Made by a program: the position numbers and the translations under genes
Notes under the pieces: model-generated
Database searches by the model: none
Seen by the model: only the letters and a program-made list of their open reading frames with translations
Told to the model about the DNA's origin: nothing
Shown: positions 23,338 to 35,000 of the stretch, piece after piece
How positions within the stretch are numbered: position 1 is the first letter of the stretch
Layout of the letters: the number at the start of each line of letters is the position of its first letter
Assembly (NCBI RefSeq): GCF_015207455.1
Contig: NZ_JADEWV010000014.1
Span: forward strand, 1 to 53,437
From: Microcoleus sp. LEGE 07076
Lineage (GTDB): Bacteria > Cyanobacteriota > Cyanobacteriia > Cyanobacteriales > Microcoleaceae
Length of the DNA stretch: 53,437 nt
Direction of reading: 5' to 3'

Positions 23338-23929
23338 AGTGGGGCCCACTCCACAAGACTTTAAATAAAAATTACCAGACAAATTAGATGCAGACCAGCT
23401 TATCGGAAATCCGATCGCCCTCGCCTCGCATCCCTGGGTGGTTTCCCCAACTTGCGCCACATAATTGAGCTTGGATGGCGGCTTGTGCGCCCCATTCCTG
23501 AGAAAGGGCGACACACCAACGCCGGCGCGGAAAATTCGCGATCGCCCGATGCCCCGAACCGCCCCGGTATTCTGTCGATCGCCCCCAAACCACAACCTGT
23601 GCGAGAATATAGTTACGCTCACCCAGAACCCGCCCGCACTTAGGTGACAGGGGTTTTAGATCCGATCGCACCGCAATTGCCGATCGACACGCCAAACCCT
23701 CAAATCAGCACTCTTTAAATAGACTTCTGGCATAATTATTGTGGAACCTACATCTTGCTCGCTTACTGGCTTTTTAAGGAAAACTCTCATAGCGTCTCCC
23801 GCCTCCAACCACCCCCGAGGCGCGCCACTAAAAAATTATAAATGTATAATTTAATCGGCAACTACATATTTTTTATTTCTCATATTTAATTTTTATTCTC
23901 AAAGTAACACTTGTCGAAAAATCAAAAAT
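23338..23929. other. Intergenic region upstream of the six-PAS kinase
   Basis: About 590 bp without a convincing gene. A minus-strand frame at 23384-23695 (containing WCVALSQEWGAQAAIQAQLC) has protein-like composition but no recognised family or ribosome site; it could be a gene remnant. The last 120 bp are AT-rich and probably hold the kinase promoter. Confidence 0.45.
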
Positions 23930-26900
23930 ATGTCTGAAATTCCGGCAAAAAGTTCCGCAGTGTTTCACAACAGCATCAGTGAGCTAGAGCAGGCGGAATC
24001 AGCCCTCGAACTCGCTTGGAACGAACTCGAAAAACAAACAGCAGAAACCATTGCTCAGATAGCCAAAACCGACGAAGCAAACGCACAGAAAATCAGCGAT
24101 CGCTTGGCCTCGGCAAAACAACTGCGCCAGCAGCTTCAAACCCAAATACAACAAACCAACTCGCGCCTGGAATTTCACCTAAAAAACTCGCCAATGGCAG
24201 TTATAGAATGGGACAGCGAATATCGCGCAGTGCGGTGGTCGGCAATGGCCGAACAAATATTTGGCTGGAGTGCAGCAGAAGTAATCGGTAAACACTGGCA
24301 AGAATGGTCAATTGTTTATCCAGAAGACATCGAACGAGTGTCCGCCGCCACAAATCAACTGTTACAGAACAAAGAAGCGTGCAGCATTTGCCGCAACCGC
24401 AACTATACCAAAGATGGCTCGGTAATTTACTGCGAATGGTATAATTGTGCACTAATCGATGCAGAGGGAAAAGTAGTTTCAATTCTCTCTTTTGCTAGAG
24501 ACATAACCGCACACCACCGCACTCAAGAAGAACTTCGCCAGCGCGAACAGGCATTCAGCGCGATCGCCGAAAACGCTACCGACATCATAGCCCGGTTCGA
24601 CCGACAACTGCGCCACCTTTATATCAACCAAGCAGCGGAAGTTGTTACCGGAAAAACCCAAGCACAATTTATCGGCAAAACTACCAGCGAATTGGAACTC
24701 TCGCCGCAGTTGTGCAACCCATTAAACGCAGCTTGTTCCCAAGTTTTCAGCACAGGAAAACCAGAAACAATAGAATTTGACTATCCTACTCCCAGCGGCT
24801 CAAAATATTACCAGTGTCGAATTATTCCAGAATTTGCTGAGGACAATTCAGTAGAAACAGTTTTAGCGATCGTCCGCGAGTTCACAGAAATCAAACAAAT
24901 TGAAGCTCAGTTGCGCCAAAGCGAGGCTCGATTTAGGCGCGTCGTGGATTCTAACATGATCGGGATTGTTTTTTGGAACATTAACGGCGAGATTACCGAT
25001 GCCAATCAGGCTTTTTTAAACCTAGTAGGGTACAGGCGAGAACATTTATTTTTTCAAAAAATTGGCTGGCAAACAATGACACCGCCAGAGTACCGCAGCC
25101 TCGATCAAGAAAAAGTTGCAGAATTGGCAGCTAACAACACAAATACCCCTTTTGAAAAAGAATTCATCCGAGCCGACGGCAGCCGCGTGTCGGTGCTGCT
25201 AGGCTCTGCATTGTTAGAAGGGTCGCGGGAATTGGGAGTGAGTTTTGTACTCGATCTTACCGATCGCAAACAAGCCGAATTTGAGCTAGAAAAACAGCAA
25301 GAACTTTTAGAAAGCATCATTAAAACCATCCCCAACTTCCTGTACATTTACGACACAGAAGCACAGCAAAATATCTATGCAAATGCAGCCGTCACAGCCA
25401 TGCTGGGCTACAGTCCCCAAGAATTGCAAGAGAGAGGTCCAGAAGTTGTCTCTAGCTTGATTCATCAGGAGGATATGCCCAAGTTAATTGCAGGTATGCA
25501 GCGGCTGGAAAACAGCACGAATCCCTACGAAACAGATGACATCGACTACAGAATTAAACACAAAAATGGGGAATGGCGCTGGGTTCACGATCGATCGACT
25601 ATCTTCAAAAGAACGCCAGAGGGACAAATGAAGCAAGTAATCGGTTCCGTACTCGACATTACAGATCGCAAAAGGGCCGAAGAATGCTTACAGCAGCAAA
25701 ACGAATTGCTGCAAACAATCTTCAATAACGTCCCAGTCATGCTGGCATTCTTAGATTCCCAGGGCGAATTAACTTGGGTAAACCGCCACTGGGAACAAGT
25801 GCTCGGCTGGAGTTTTGCAGAAACCAAAAACCGCGATATGTTGGCGGAATTTTATCCGCAGCCGGAATACCGACAACAGGTTTTGGAGTGGATTCAAGCA
25901 GCAACCGAACACTGGGGCGACTTCCAAACTAAAGTTAGAGACGGGCGAGTTATCGACACGACTTGGGCAAATGTTCGCCTCTCCGACGGCAGGTTAATTT
26001 GCATCGGTCAAGATATCAGCGACCGCAAGCGAGCCGAAGCAGAACTCCAACAGCTCAACGAAACTTTAGAAGCTCAAGTCGCCCAGCGTACCGCCGAACT
26101 ACAGACTTTTTTCGATGCTTTACCCGATCGCATTTTTGTTGTTGAACGCGAAAATATGCGCCAGCGTTTTGTCAACAAATCAGTTGCCAAAATTGCTGGA
26201 TTCAACAGCAGAACAGAGATGCAGGGAAAAACTGTTTTTGAATGTTTTCCCACCGAAATCGCTGAACAATTTTGCCTCGAAAATTTGCACGTATTTGAAA
26301 CTGGCGAAACTCTGCATTACCAGGAAAAGTTTTTGATATCCGGTGGCATCACCTATTACGACACTTTTAAAATTCCGTTGAGAAATGTCGAGGGCGAGAT
26401 TTATGCTTTAATTGGCACTTCTCGCGATATCACTGAGTTGATAAAGACGAAACAAGCTTTGTCGGAACGCACGGAGCAATTAGAGGCTGCCAATCAAGAA
26501 TTAGAATCTTTTGGCTACTCGGTTTCTCACGACTTGCGCGCTCCTTTGCGCCATATTTCAGGTTTTGTTAGTGCTTTGAAAAAGCGGTTAGAATCGACTG
26601 AGGTTTTGAACGATCCTAAAATCGTTCATTACATTGAAATAATTGATGACAGCAGTCAAAAAATGAGCTTGTTGATTGACGGTTTGCTGGCTCTTTCGCG
26701 GGTGGGGCGCACCGAGTTGATCCAAGTTCCGATCGATCTTGCCCGTTTGGTGCAAACCGCGATTAAATTGAATAAATTCCGGACTGTAGCAGAGCAGCCG
26801 GAAACTTCTGACAGCAAAGTTGAATTTACTGTCGGAGATTTGCCGGGGGTGATGGGAGATCCAACCTTGCTGCAACAGGTGTTCAGCAACTTGATCGACA

Positions 26901-27208
26901 ACGCCGTCAAGTTCAGCCGCGGACGCAATCCGGCTACAATAGTGATTGATGCTTTACCGGACGGAACAATTTTTGTCAAGGATAACGGGGTGGGTTTTCC
27001 GATGGAATATGCCGATCGGCTGTTTGGAGTTTTTCAGAGGCTGCACTCGCCGAGAGAATTTGAAGGTACCGGCATCGGTTTGGCGATCGTGCAGCGGATT
27101 ATTCACCGCCACGGCGGCACGATTTGGGCAAGGAGCGTACCTAGTCAAGGAGCCACGTTTTACTTTAAACTAAGCCAAACAATCTCAAACGGTAATAGAG
27201 ATTCGTAA
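23930..27208 (+). CDS. Six-PAS soluble sensor histidine kinase
   Basis: A 1092-residue cytoplasmic kinase with no membrane segment. A coiled coil (about 10-85) is followed by six PAS/PAC modules starting near residues 85, 205, 330, 455, 590 and 722. Then come a HisKA domain with phosphoacceptor His867 in SVSHDLRAPL and a HATPase domain with DNGVGF and GTGIGLAIV boxes (about 975-1085). The HisKA/HATPase pair resembles that of bacteriophytochrome-type kinases, but there is no GAF-PHY chromophore module. The signal is unknown. A REC-GGDEF-EAL gene follows on the same strand after 421 bp and is the most obvious phospho-partner, by position only. Confidence 0.9.
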   Translation: MSEIPAKSSAVFHNSISELEQAESALELAWNELEKQTAETIAQIAKTDEANAQKISDRLASAKQLRQQLQTQIQQTNSRLEFHLKNSPMAVIEWDSEYRAVRWSAMAEQIFGWSAAEVIGKHWQEWSIVYPEDIERVSAATNQLLQNKEACSICRNRNYTKDGSVIYCEWYNCALIDAEGKVVSILSFARDITAHHRTQEELRQREQAFSAIAENATDIIARFDRQLRHLYINQAAEVVTGKTQAQFIGKTTSELELSPQLCNPLNAACSQVFSTGKPETIEFDYPTPSGSKYYQCRIIPEFAEDNSVETVLAIVREFTEIKQIEAQLRQSEARFRRVVDSNMIGIVFWNINGEITDANQAFLNLVGYRREHLFFQKIGWQTMTPPEYRSLDQEKVAELAANNTNTPFEKEFIRADGSRVSVLLGSALLEGSRELGVSFVLDLTDRKQAEFELEKQQELLESIIKTIPNFLYIYDTEAQQNIYANAAVTAMLGYSPQELQERGPEVVSSLIHQEDMPKLIAGMQRLENSTNPYETDDIDYRIKHKNGEWRWVHDRSTIFKRTPEGQMKQVIGSVLDITDRKRAEECLQQQNELLQTIFNNVPVMLAFLDSQGELTWVNRHWEQVLGWSFAETKNRDMLAEFYPQPEYRQQVLEWIQAATEHWGDFQTKVRDGRVIDTTWANVRLSDGRLICIGQDISDRKRAEAELQQLNETLEAQVAQRTAELQTFFDALPDRIFVVERENMRQRFVNKSVAKIAGFNSRTEMQGKTVFECFPTEIAEQFCLENLHVFETGETLHYQEKFLISGGITYYDTFKIPLRNVEGEIYALIGTSRDITELIKTKQALSERTEQLEAANQELESFGYSVSHDLRAPLRHISGFVSALKKRLESTEVLNDPKIVHYIEIIDDSSQKMSLLIDGLLALSRVGRTELIQVPIDLARLVQTAIKLNKFRTVAEQPETSDSKVEFTVGDLPGVMGDPTLLQQVFSNLIDNAVKFSRGRNPATIVIDALPDGTIFVKDNGVGFPMEYADRLFGVFQRLHSPREFEGTGIGLAIVQRIIHRHGGTIWARSVPSQGATFYFKLSQTISNGNRDS

Positions 27209-27629
27209 GTTACCGTTATAGTAGTTTTTAATTCATTAAGCTGTTGTGGCATTTAAATTTTATGTAAAAAACAATAAAACTATTGTGGGGTGGGATCGCT
27301 CGCGTGCCCTGAATATGCAATGTTTATTTGTGCAACAGCTTATTTCCAACTATTATACATTTAAACTAAGTCACAGTCGGTTCTGTCTGGGAACATCTCT
27401 GTTTTGTATTTGTAGTGCGAGCGAGGACGATCCGCAGGCGTTAAGATAATAATTTTACGTAAAATTCTCCAGTTCGGTCAGCCCTGGATTACGGGTAATA
27501 AATAATTCTTAGAGAGGATAAATATTTTACCTAAAAACTATTGATAATCGGAAAAAACTCAACCAAGATTACTTCAGAAAATGACATTTATCAACCAAAT
27601 AAAACAAATTCAAACATTCCGAATACCTT
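27209..27629. other. Intergenic region with no recognised feature
   Basis: About 420 AT-rich bp between the six-PAS kinase and the REC-GGDEF-EAL gene. I see no gene, no clear terminator and no repeat. It probably holds a promoter for the downstream gene. Confidence 0.4.
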
Positions 27630-30600
27630 ATGTTAAATAGAAATGAGACCAACAATCTACTAAAACTGGCAGATGAATCAACATTAAAATTGTTGATTGT
27701 AGAAGACATGGCAGAAGATATGGAATTAATAGCGCTCGCCCTAGAAGCAGGGGGAGTAAACTTTAATTGCGACACTGCCCAAACAGCGACAGAGTGCAGA
27801 GAACTGCTCCAAAAATACAAGTACGATGCGGTGCTGTCAGATTACCGCCTCCCCGGCTTCAACGGTTTAGAAGTCTTGAAATTCATGCAGGAATTAGGAC
27901 AAAATATACCATTTATTTTAGTAACGGGAAGTTTGGGAGAAGAAGCGGCAGTTGAGTGCATCAAAGCAGGCATGACCGATTACGTATTAAAAGGACGGCT
28001 GTTTAGGTTGCCAACAGTATTAGAACGATCGCTCCAAGAATACAAAATGCGGCGCCAGCAGCAAGAGGCGATCGCCCAAATTCAGCGGCAAGCGACTCGT
28101 GAGGCGATCGTCAACCGCATCGTCCAAGCCATGCGCTTCACCCTCGTACTCGACGAAGTGCTGCAAACCACCGCAGATCAACTGCACGAAGCACTCAAAA
28201 GCAGCGGCTGCGCCATATTGCAGCCAAATGCCGAAGGCCGGATCGTAGTTCGCTACATCAGCAAAGCCGCCAACAAACAATCGCTGCTGGGGCTAAATTG
28301 TGCATTTGCCGAACACTACCAAACCTCTCTGGCGGCTGGAGAAACCGTCGTCCTCGACGAGTTATCGAGTCTGTGTGGAGAACTGCAATCGCTATCAAAG
28401 TTGATAGATTTTCGCGCCGTCACGATCGCACCGCTGCTTTACAATCAGTCATTTTTGGGAGGAATTAGCCTCTACCAGTGCGATCGCGCCCGTTGTTGGA
28501 GTCCTGAAGAACTATCCCTAGTCAAAGCCATAGCCGATCAGTGCGCGATCGCGATCCACCAAGCCGAACTCTACCAAAGGGCCCAAACCGAACTCGCAGA
28601 ACGCAAGCGCGCCGAAGCAGAAGTCCGCGGCATCCAGCAGCAGCTAGCCACAATGGCAGCCAACATTCCCGGCTCAGTCTACCGCGTCGCGCTGCATCCA
28701 GACGGCACAATGTCCATCCCCTACATCAGTCCCGGGGTGCGCGAACTTACTGGGTTCGATCCCCAAGAAGTAATGGCGCGCCCGGAAATGTTGACCGAAA
28801 TCATTCATCCAGAGGACAAAAGAGTCTTTGACAGCAACGTAACAGCATCGAGCGGCAGTCTGCAGCCCTGCGATCGCCAGTACCGGATCGTGTTGAATTC
28901 CGGCAAAGTCAAGTGGGTGCAAGACAGCGCCAGATTTTCTCAAAACGAAAATGGGTACACTGTTATAGACGGAGTAGCACTCGACATCAGCGATCGGAAA
29001 TTTGCCGAATCAGCCCTGCGAGAAAGCGAACAGCGATTTCGATCGCTGATTGAAAATGCCACAGACATCACGATCATTCTCGACGGCGAAGGTATATTTC
29101 GCTACATCAGCCCCTCAGTCAAGCGAATTTTAGGATACGCGCCCCACCAGGCGATCGGGCGCAGCGCCCTAGGGGCAGTTCACCCCGACGACTGCGCCGC
29201 GATCGCCCAAACCCTCCACAAAACCATTGAAAACCCCAAAAGAAGCCAGTCCCCACTCGAATACCGAGTCCGCCACCGCAACGGTTCTTGGTGTTATCTA
29301 GAAGCTGTAGCCACCAACTTGCTGCACGATCCGGCAGTCAAGGGAATCGTGATCAACTGTCACGACATCACTGGGCGCAAAAAAGCCGAGGAACAACTGC
29401 TGCACGACGCTTTTCATGATGCGCTTACCGGATTGCCCAACAGAGCGCTATTTATCGATCGGCTCGAACACGCTCTGAGGCTGGCAAAACGGCGCACAGA
29501 CTACTTGTTTGCCGTGCTGTTTCTCGATTTAGATCGATTTAAAGTAGTCAACGATTCCCTCGGTCACACGATCGGCGATCAACTCTTATTCGCGATCGCC
29601 CGCCGTCTAGAAACTTGTCTCAGAGCCGGAGATACAGTCGCCCGCCTCGGAGGAGACGAGTTCGTGCTTTTGCTAGAAGACATCGACGGCGTAAATGAAG
29701 CTAGTAGCATTGTCAACCGCCTGCAACAGCAAATCACCTCCCCCATCCTGCTAGAGGGACACGAAGTATTTATCACCGCCAGCATCGGCATTGCTTTGAG
29801 TTCTGACGAATACCTGGAACCGACCAACCTGCTGCGCGACGCTGACACCGCCATGTACCGCGCCAAAGAACTCGGCCGAGCCCGACACGAAGTTTTCAAC
29901 AGTTCCATGCACGCCCACGCTTTGCGGCTGTTGCAGCTAGAAAACGATTTGCGGCGGGCGATCGAATCAATTAGAGACCGGGCCATAGAATCAGACTCTA
30001 CCCGATCGCCCCGATCGGCCTTACCTCCCTTATCCGCAGCCCCCCAGTTTATCATTCACTATCAGCCGATCGTCAGCATCGCCAATAACACAATTATCGG
30101 TTTTGAGGCCCTAGTACGCTGGCAGCATCCAGAACGAGGCTTAGTTTCGCCCAACGAATTTATTCCGATCGCCGAAGAAACCGGATTAATCGTAGCCCTC
30201 GGCCGCTGGGTACTGCGAACAGCTTGCCAACAAATCCGCCAGTGGCAGCAACTATTTCAAAACAACCCGCCCTTAAGCGTCAACGTCAACCTTTCAGTCA
30301 AACAATTTTCACAGCCAGATTTAATCGAATACATCGATCTAGTTCTCCAAGAAAGTCAGCTTGAGGGCAGCAGTTTAAAACTAGAAATTACCGAAAGCGT
30401 ACTCATAGAAAATTCCGACTCAGTAACAGCAATGCTGGGGGAGCTTAGAGCCAGAAACATCAACCTGTGCATCGACGACTTCGGCACCGGCTATTCATCC
30501 CTCTCCTACCTGCACCGCTTCCCCACCAACACCTTAAAAATAGACCGCTCTTTTGTCAGCCGAATGGGAGACGAGTTCAACCAGGGCAAAGGAGGCATTG

Positions 30601-30839
30601 ATCCCACAGAAATTGTGCGGTCGATCGTCACTTTATCGCACAATTTGGGCATGGATGTGGTAGCCGAAGGAGTCGAACAAGCCTCGCAGCTATCTATACT
30701 CAAAGGATTAAAATGCGAGTTCGCCCAGGGATTCTTTTTCTCAAAGCCAGTAGACTCTCAAACAGCAGCAACCCTGATCCGACAGCAAGCAGAAAATCAG
30801 AATTTACAGACATTAAGTTTGTTAGAAAAAGGCAATTAA
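27630..30839 (+). CDS. REC-GAF-PAS-PAS-GGDEF-EAL response regulator
   Basis: A 1069-residue soluble cyclic-di-GMP enzyme under phosphorelay control. In order: a receiver domain (about 17-135) with phosphoacceptor Asp71 in VLSDYRLPG; a GAF domain (about 170-325); two PAS domains (about 340-460 and 468-590); a GGDEF domain with intact motif at 674-678 and an RAGD inhibition site just before it; and an EAL domain with E826-A827-L828 and DDFGTGYSSL. Both output domains look active. Sensor and output resemble the GGDEF-EAL protein at 14426, but the input is a receiver rather than a membrane helix. The upstream kinase is the likely phosphodonor by position. Confidence 0.92.
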   Translation: MLNRNETNNLLKLADESTLKLLIVEDMAEDMELIALALEAGGVNFNCDTAQTATECRELLQKYKYDAVLSDYRLPGFNGLEVLKFMQELGQNIPFILVTGSLGEEAAVECIKAGMTDYVLKGRLFRLPTVLERSLQEYKMRRQQQEAIAQIQRQATREAIVNRIVQAMRFTLVLDEVLQTTADQLHEALKSSGCAILQPNAEGRIVVRYISKAANKQSLLGLNCAFAEHYQTSLAAGETVVLDELSSLCGELQSLSKLIDFRAVTIAPLLYNQSFLGGISLYQCDRARCWSPEELSLVKAIADQCAIAIHQAELYQRAQTELAERKRAEAEVRGIQQQLATMAANIPGSVYRVALHPDGTMSIPYISPGVRELTGFDPQEVMARPEMLTEIIHPEDKRVFDSNVTASSGSLQPCDRQYRIVLNSGKVKWVQDSARFSQNENGYTVIDGVALDISDRKFAESALRESEQRFRSLIENATDITIILDGEGIFRYISPSVKRILGYAPHQAIGRSALGAVHPDDCAAIAQTLHKTIENPKRSQSPLEYRVRHRNGSWCYLEAVATNLLHDPAVKGIVINCHDITGRKKAEEQLLHDAFHDALTGLPNRALFIDRLEHALRLAKRRTDYLFAVLFLDLDRFKVVNDSLGHTIGDQLLFAIARRLETCLRAGDTVARLGGDEFVLLLEDIDGVNEASSIVNRLQQQITSPILLEGHEVFITASIGIALSSDEYLEPTNLLRDADTAMYRAKELGRARHEVFNSSMHAHALRLLQLENDLRRAIESIRDRAIESDSTRSPRSALPPLSAAPQFIIHYQPIVSIANNTIIGFEALVRWQHPERGLVSPNEFIPIAEETGLIVALGRWVLRTACQQIRQWQQLFQNNPPLSVNVNLSVKQFSQPDLIEYIDLVLQESQLEGSSLKLEITESVLIENSDSVTAMLGELRARNINLCIDDFGTGYSSLSYLHRFPTNTLKIDRSFVSRMGDEFNQGKGGIDPTEIVRSIVTLSHNLGMDVVAEGVEQASQLSILKGLKCEFAQGFFFSKPVDSQTAATLIRQQAENQNLQTLSLLEKGN

Positions 30840-30876
30840 AAAAAGCATGGGCCCGGGCTCGCAGACAACCGTCAAC

Positions 30877-30910
30877 AATTCCGGTATGAGTGCAACCGGA
30901 ATTGATATGA
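30877..30910. repeat. Hairpin and repeat between convergent genes
   Basis: AATTCCGG (30877-30884) and CCGGAATT (30896-30903) form an 8-bp stem between the convergent REC-GGDEF-EAL and REC-kinase genes. Positions 30884-30910 are an exact inverted copy of 23247-23273. It could end transcription in both directions. Confidence 0.6.
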
Positions 30911-30913
30911 CTA

Positions 30914-32023
30914 CTAACTAAAAAAAGGCAGGGCGACAATAAATGTAGTACCTTTACCGATCGCAGTTTCCACACTTATTGTACCGCCGTGCAGGTCAAC
31001 TATGTGTTTGACAATGCAGAGTCCCAAACCAGAGCCTTTAATTTTACCTACATTCTCGCCCCGCTCAAACTGCTGAAATAGTTTTCTTTCATATTCCGCT
31101 GTCATTCCAATTCCTTCATCTCGAACTGCAAATATTATTTGCTCGTTTTCGCAGATTAATTCTAAAGTGACATTGCCGCCGTTGGGAGAATATTTAATAG
31201 CATTTGAAACCAAATTAGTCAGCAGGTGGTGCAGCAATTTTGCATCGAGATTAGCGTGCACTGGCTCTGTTTTGGTAGCAAAAGTTAGGAGGTGTTTGTC
31301 ACTGAGAATCGGTTGCAGTTCTTCTAAAACCGAAGCGCAGAAATCAGTCACATTTATCTGATTTAAATTCAATGAAACTTTACCTGACTCTGCTTTGCTG
31401 ATCATTAAAATATCCTCCAGCAATCCACTCATGTTGCTGACCGCTTTTTTAATGCGATCGATATTTTTGTTTTTCGTTCCTGGCAAGTTCATAAACTCGC
31501 AATCTTCCAGCATTTCAGCCGATAGCTGTATGGTAGTTAAAGGAGTGTTTAAATCGTGGTATGCCATTGAAATAAATCGCGATCGGTTGTCGCTTTTTGT
31601 GGCTGCTAGTGCCAGAAGTGTTTGCATATTAACTGCTTCTTGATGTTTGCTCAGCACTATCTTGATGGTGGCGTGCAGTTCTCTTTCTTTAAACGGTTTG
31701 AGCAGGTAGCCGTAAGAACCAGTATTTTCGGCTCGCTGCAAAGTTTCGTCGTCTGCATAGGCAGTTGTATAGATAATTGGGATATCTAGTTTCTGATTAA
31801 TTATTGCTGCTGTTTCTATGCCGTCAATCTCGCCTTTGATGACTATATCCATTAAAATTAAATCTGGTTTCATTTCGACTGCGCGATCGATGGCGTCGGC
31901 TCCAGAAGAAACGATGCCGACGATTTGATATCCCAACTTCTCTAATTTTAAAGATAAGTTCTTGGCAATCAATAATTCGTCTTCGACTATCAAAATATTA
32001 ATTGCTTTAAATTTAAGATCCAT
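30914..32023 (-). CDS. Receiver-histidine kinase hybrid
   Basis: A 369-residue soluble protein. An N-terminal receiver domain (about 8-125, phosphoacceptor Asp59 in LILMDIVIKG) is fused to a HisKA domain with His156 in SMAYHDLNTPL and a HATPase domain (about 255-367, with DEGIGM and GSGLGLCIV). It can both receive phosphate and act as a kinase, a form common in cyanobacteria. It begins 4 bp after the stop of the CBS-PAS-GAF kinase, so the two are co-transcribed and probably form a relay. Confidence 0.92.
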   Translation of the reverse strand: MDLKFKAINILIVEDELLIAKNLSLKLEKLGYQIVGIVSSGADAIDRAVEMKPDLILMDIVIKGEIDGIETAAIINQKLDIPIIYTTAYADDETLQRAENTGSYGYLLKPFKERELHATIKIVLSKHQEAVNMQTLLALAATKSDNRSRFISMAYHDLNTPLTTIQLSAEMLEDCEFMNLPGTKNKNIDRIKKAVSNMSGLLEDILMISKAESGKVSLNLNQINVTDFCASVLEELQPILSDKHLLTFATKTEPVHANLDAKLLHHLLTNLVSNAIKYSPNGGNVTLELICENEQIIFAVRDEGIGMTAEYERKLFQQFERGENVGKIKGSGLGLCIVKHIVDLHGGTISVETAIGKGTTFIVALPFFS

Positions 32024-32027
32024 AACT

Positions 32028-35000
32028 CTAAAACCTTTGAACGTAATTTAGTTCGTTGAATGTTAAGTGAAATTCTGTGCCGGTTTGTCTTGAGAGTTCG
32101 ATGGTTCCTTCTAACTGTTGGGTTAAAGTGCAAACAACTTGAAAGCCCATCGAGTTAGTTTTCCGAAAATCTAAGTTTTGAGGAAAGCCCGTACCGTTGT
32201 CCTTAACGAAGAGGTGGATTTGCCGATCGCCCGTTTGATAGCATTTTACACTAACTGTACCGCTCGTACCATTAGGAAAAGCGTGTTTCAGGGTATTTGA
32301 GACCAATTCATTAGCAATTAAGCCACAGGGAGTAGCAGTCTCAAGATTTAGGGAAATTGGTTCGGCTATTACCTGCAACTGAATGCGGTTGTCACTAATA
32401 TTATAAGAGTGAAACAAATTAGTTACCAAATCTTCGAGATATTCGCTAAAATTAATTTGCGCCTGGTTGGTCGATTTGTAAAGTTTTTCGTGAATCAAAG
32501 CCATAGAGTACAGGCGGTTTTGACTTTCTTCAAACATTTTAGCTAATTGCGTGTCGGCAACGGTGTTAGATTGCAATTCTAGTAAACTGGCAACTACGCA
32601 GAGGTTGTTTTTGACGCGGTGGTGAATTTCTTTGAGCAAAATCTCTTTCTCTTTGAGGGAGTTTTTCAAATTTGCTTGTGCTTGTTTGCGATCGCTCAGT
32701 TCAGCTTCCAGTTGCTGGTAGAGTAGAGATTGCTGAATGGCGATCGCCAATTGATTGATCAACTGATGAAATAAATTGATTTCCCATTCTTGCCAATCCC
32801 TGGGCTCGTCGCACTGGTGTGCAATCAGCAATCCCCAAAGTTTGCCGTGCTGAATAATAGGCACGACTAACTTTGCCTTAACTTGAATTTCTTTCATAAA
32901 CTCCAGCATACAAGGTTCTATGGAGGAGTTATCTAGTTCGGAGATTGCACAAATTCGCCCTTGCAAATAAAGCTGATAACTGTCGGTAGGAAAAATCTCT
33001 TCGCCAAAATATCTATCCACCAGTGGACTGCATCCTTCTGCCACCGCTTCGGCAATGACTCGACCGCCTTCGAGCAAGATTTGATAAACCAAAACTCGAT
33101 CGGCTAACAATACTTGCTGGAGTTCGGCAACCGTAGTGTTGAGAATTTCATCTAGTTGTAAAGACTGGCGGACGCGGCGGGCGATCGCCTCCACCAGCCG
33201 TTCTTGCTCGAACTGCTGCCTCAGAGCGATTTCGGCCTGTTTAGAATTGCTGATATCAGCCGCGTAACCAATAATTTCGAGCGGTTTTCCCCTGCTATCT
33301 ACCAATAGTTTGATTTCCGTCCGCAGCCAGCGGTAAAGTCCGTCTCTGTGTAGAATTCTGTACTCTAAAATACGATTTTTTTTATCCGACAAATTAGCAA
33401 AGTTTAGGATAAATTGCGTGCGGTCTTCCGGGTGAACGCGACTCGACCAAAAGTGAGAATCTGCTAACAGCTTTTGAGGCTCGTAGCCAAAAATAGTTTT
33501 CACGTTGTCGCTAATATAAGTAGTAGCGAAATCCCCTCTCGGTTCCACAGTAAAAATTACCGCCGGATTGAAGGCTAGCAAAAATTGTAACCGTTCTTTT
33601 AACTGTTGCAATTCCATTTCTGCCCGCTTACGATCGCTGATATCTTCCATCGCCGCCATGCTGTAAAGAGGAATACCTTCGCTGTCGCGGATCAGCGTCA
33701 CCGTCAAGTTAGCCCACATCAGCTCGCCATTCTTCTTAATCAAGCGTTTTTGTATCCCGAAACGAGAAATTTTGCCCTCGATTAACTGCTTGACTTGCTC
33801 TATATCTGCTTCTACATCTTCTGGATGCGTGAGCTCAAAAAAAGTCATGTTGGCAAACTCCGCATCGCTGTAGCCCAGCATCTGCCGATGAGCTTCATTC
33901 ACTTGAATGGTGCGGTAGTCGCGCACGCTTGCCAAACCGAGCGCGATCGGCGCATCATCAAATAAGTTGCGAAACTTTTCCTCGCTTTTTTGCAATGCAG
34001 CTTCTGTGTTTTTCCGAACAGTAATGTCTCGGGCAACCCACATCACCCGATCGACTCCCAGCGGCGAAATACTCGCATCAAACCAGAATAACTTGCCCTC
34101 AATTTCCATGCTGTATTCAACCCTGTGGGTTTGCCGAGATGCCAAGGTTTGGCGAATGTGGCCGAGGGCAAAATTAGCTTCTGCTTCTGAGAAGATTTCC
34201 GCGAGGGTTTTGCCCAGCACTTCAGCAGCCGGTTTGTACAGCAGTTCGGGGGCCGTGGGGGCGACTTTGAGGTAGCGGCCGCTGCCGTCGAAAACCATCA
34301 CAATATCCGTCATCGCATTAAACAGCGCCAGCAGTTCGGCTTCGGAGTTTTGCAGTTTTTCTGCGGTCAATTTGCGATCGGTAATGTCGGTGTCAGTCCC
34401 GATCAGCCGGCAGGCTTTGCCCTCGGGCGATCGAACAGCAGTCCCGCGGGCAAGCATCCAGCAGGTGCTACCGTCTTTGCACAGCATCCGGTGTTCGACT
34501 TCAAAAATTTCTGTCACACCCTCTAGATAAGCATTTACTGCTGCCCCGACGGCAACTCGATCGTCGGGATGAACCGCAGATCCCCAATGTTCCATGTAGT
34601 TGGGAATCTCTGCGTCTTGATAGCCCAACAAAGCTTTTAAAGACGGATCAACATAGATTTCGTCGGTTTCCAAATTCCAGTCCCAAACCCCCACTTTGCC
34701 CGCGGATACTGCCAGTTCGTAAAATTTAGTCCGCTGCTGGACTTGCACTTCTAACTCTGCATTGAGTTGTTGCAAAGCGATTTCTGCTTGTTTGCGATCC
34801 GTGACATCTCGGCCCACAGCTTGATACTCGACAATTTGTCCGCTTTCGTCAAAGATAGCCCGATCGCTCCACTGCTGAGTGCGAATTTCCCCGCTCGGCA
34901 AAATTACCCGCTGTTGGCAACTAAAAACAGGCTTTTCGAGAGACAGTAAATTATATTGCTCCATCAGAGATTCTCGGTCTTCCTCTAAAATCAGCGACAT

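Noticed and set aside
23384-23695. 103-residue minus-strand frame
   Set aside because: Parts look protein-like, but there is no recognised family and no ribosome site, and overlapping frames are equally open. Kept only as a possible remnant.
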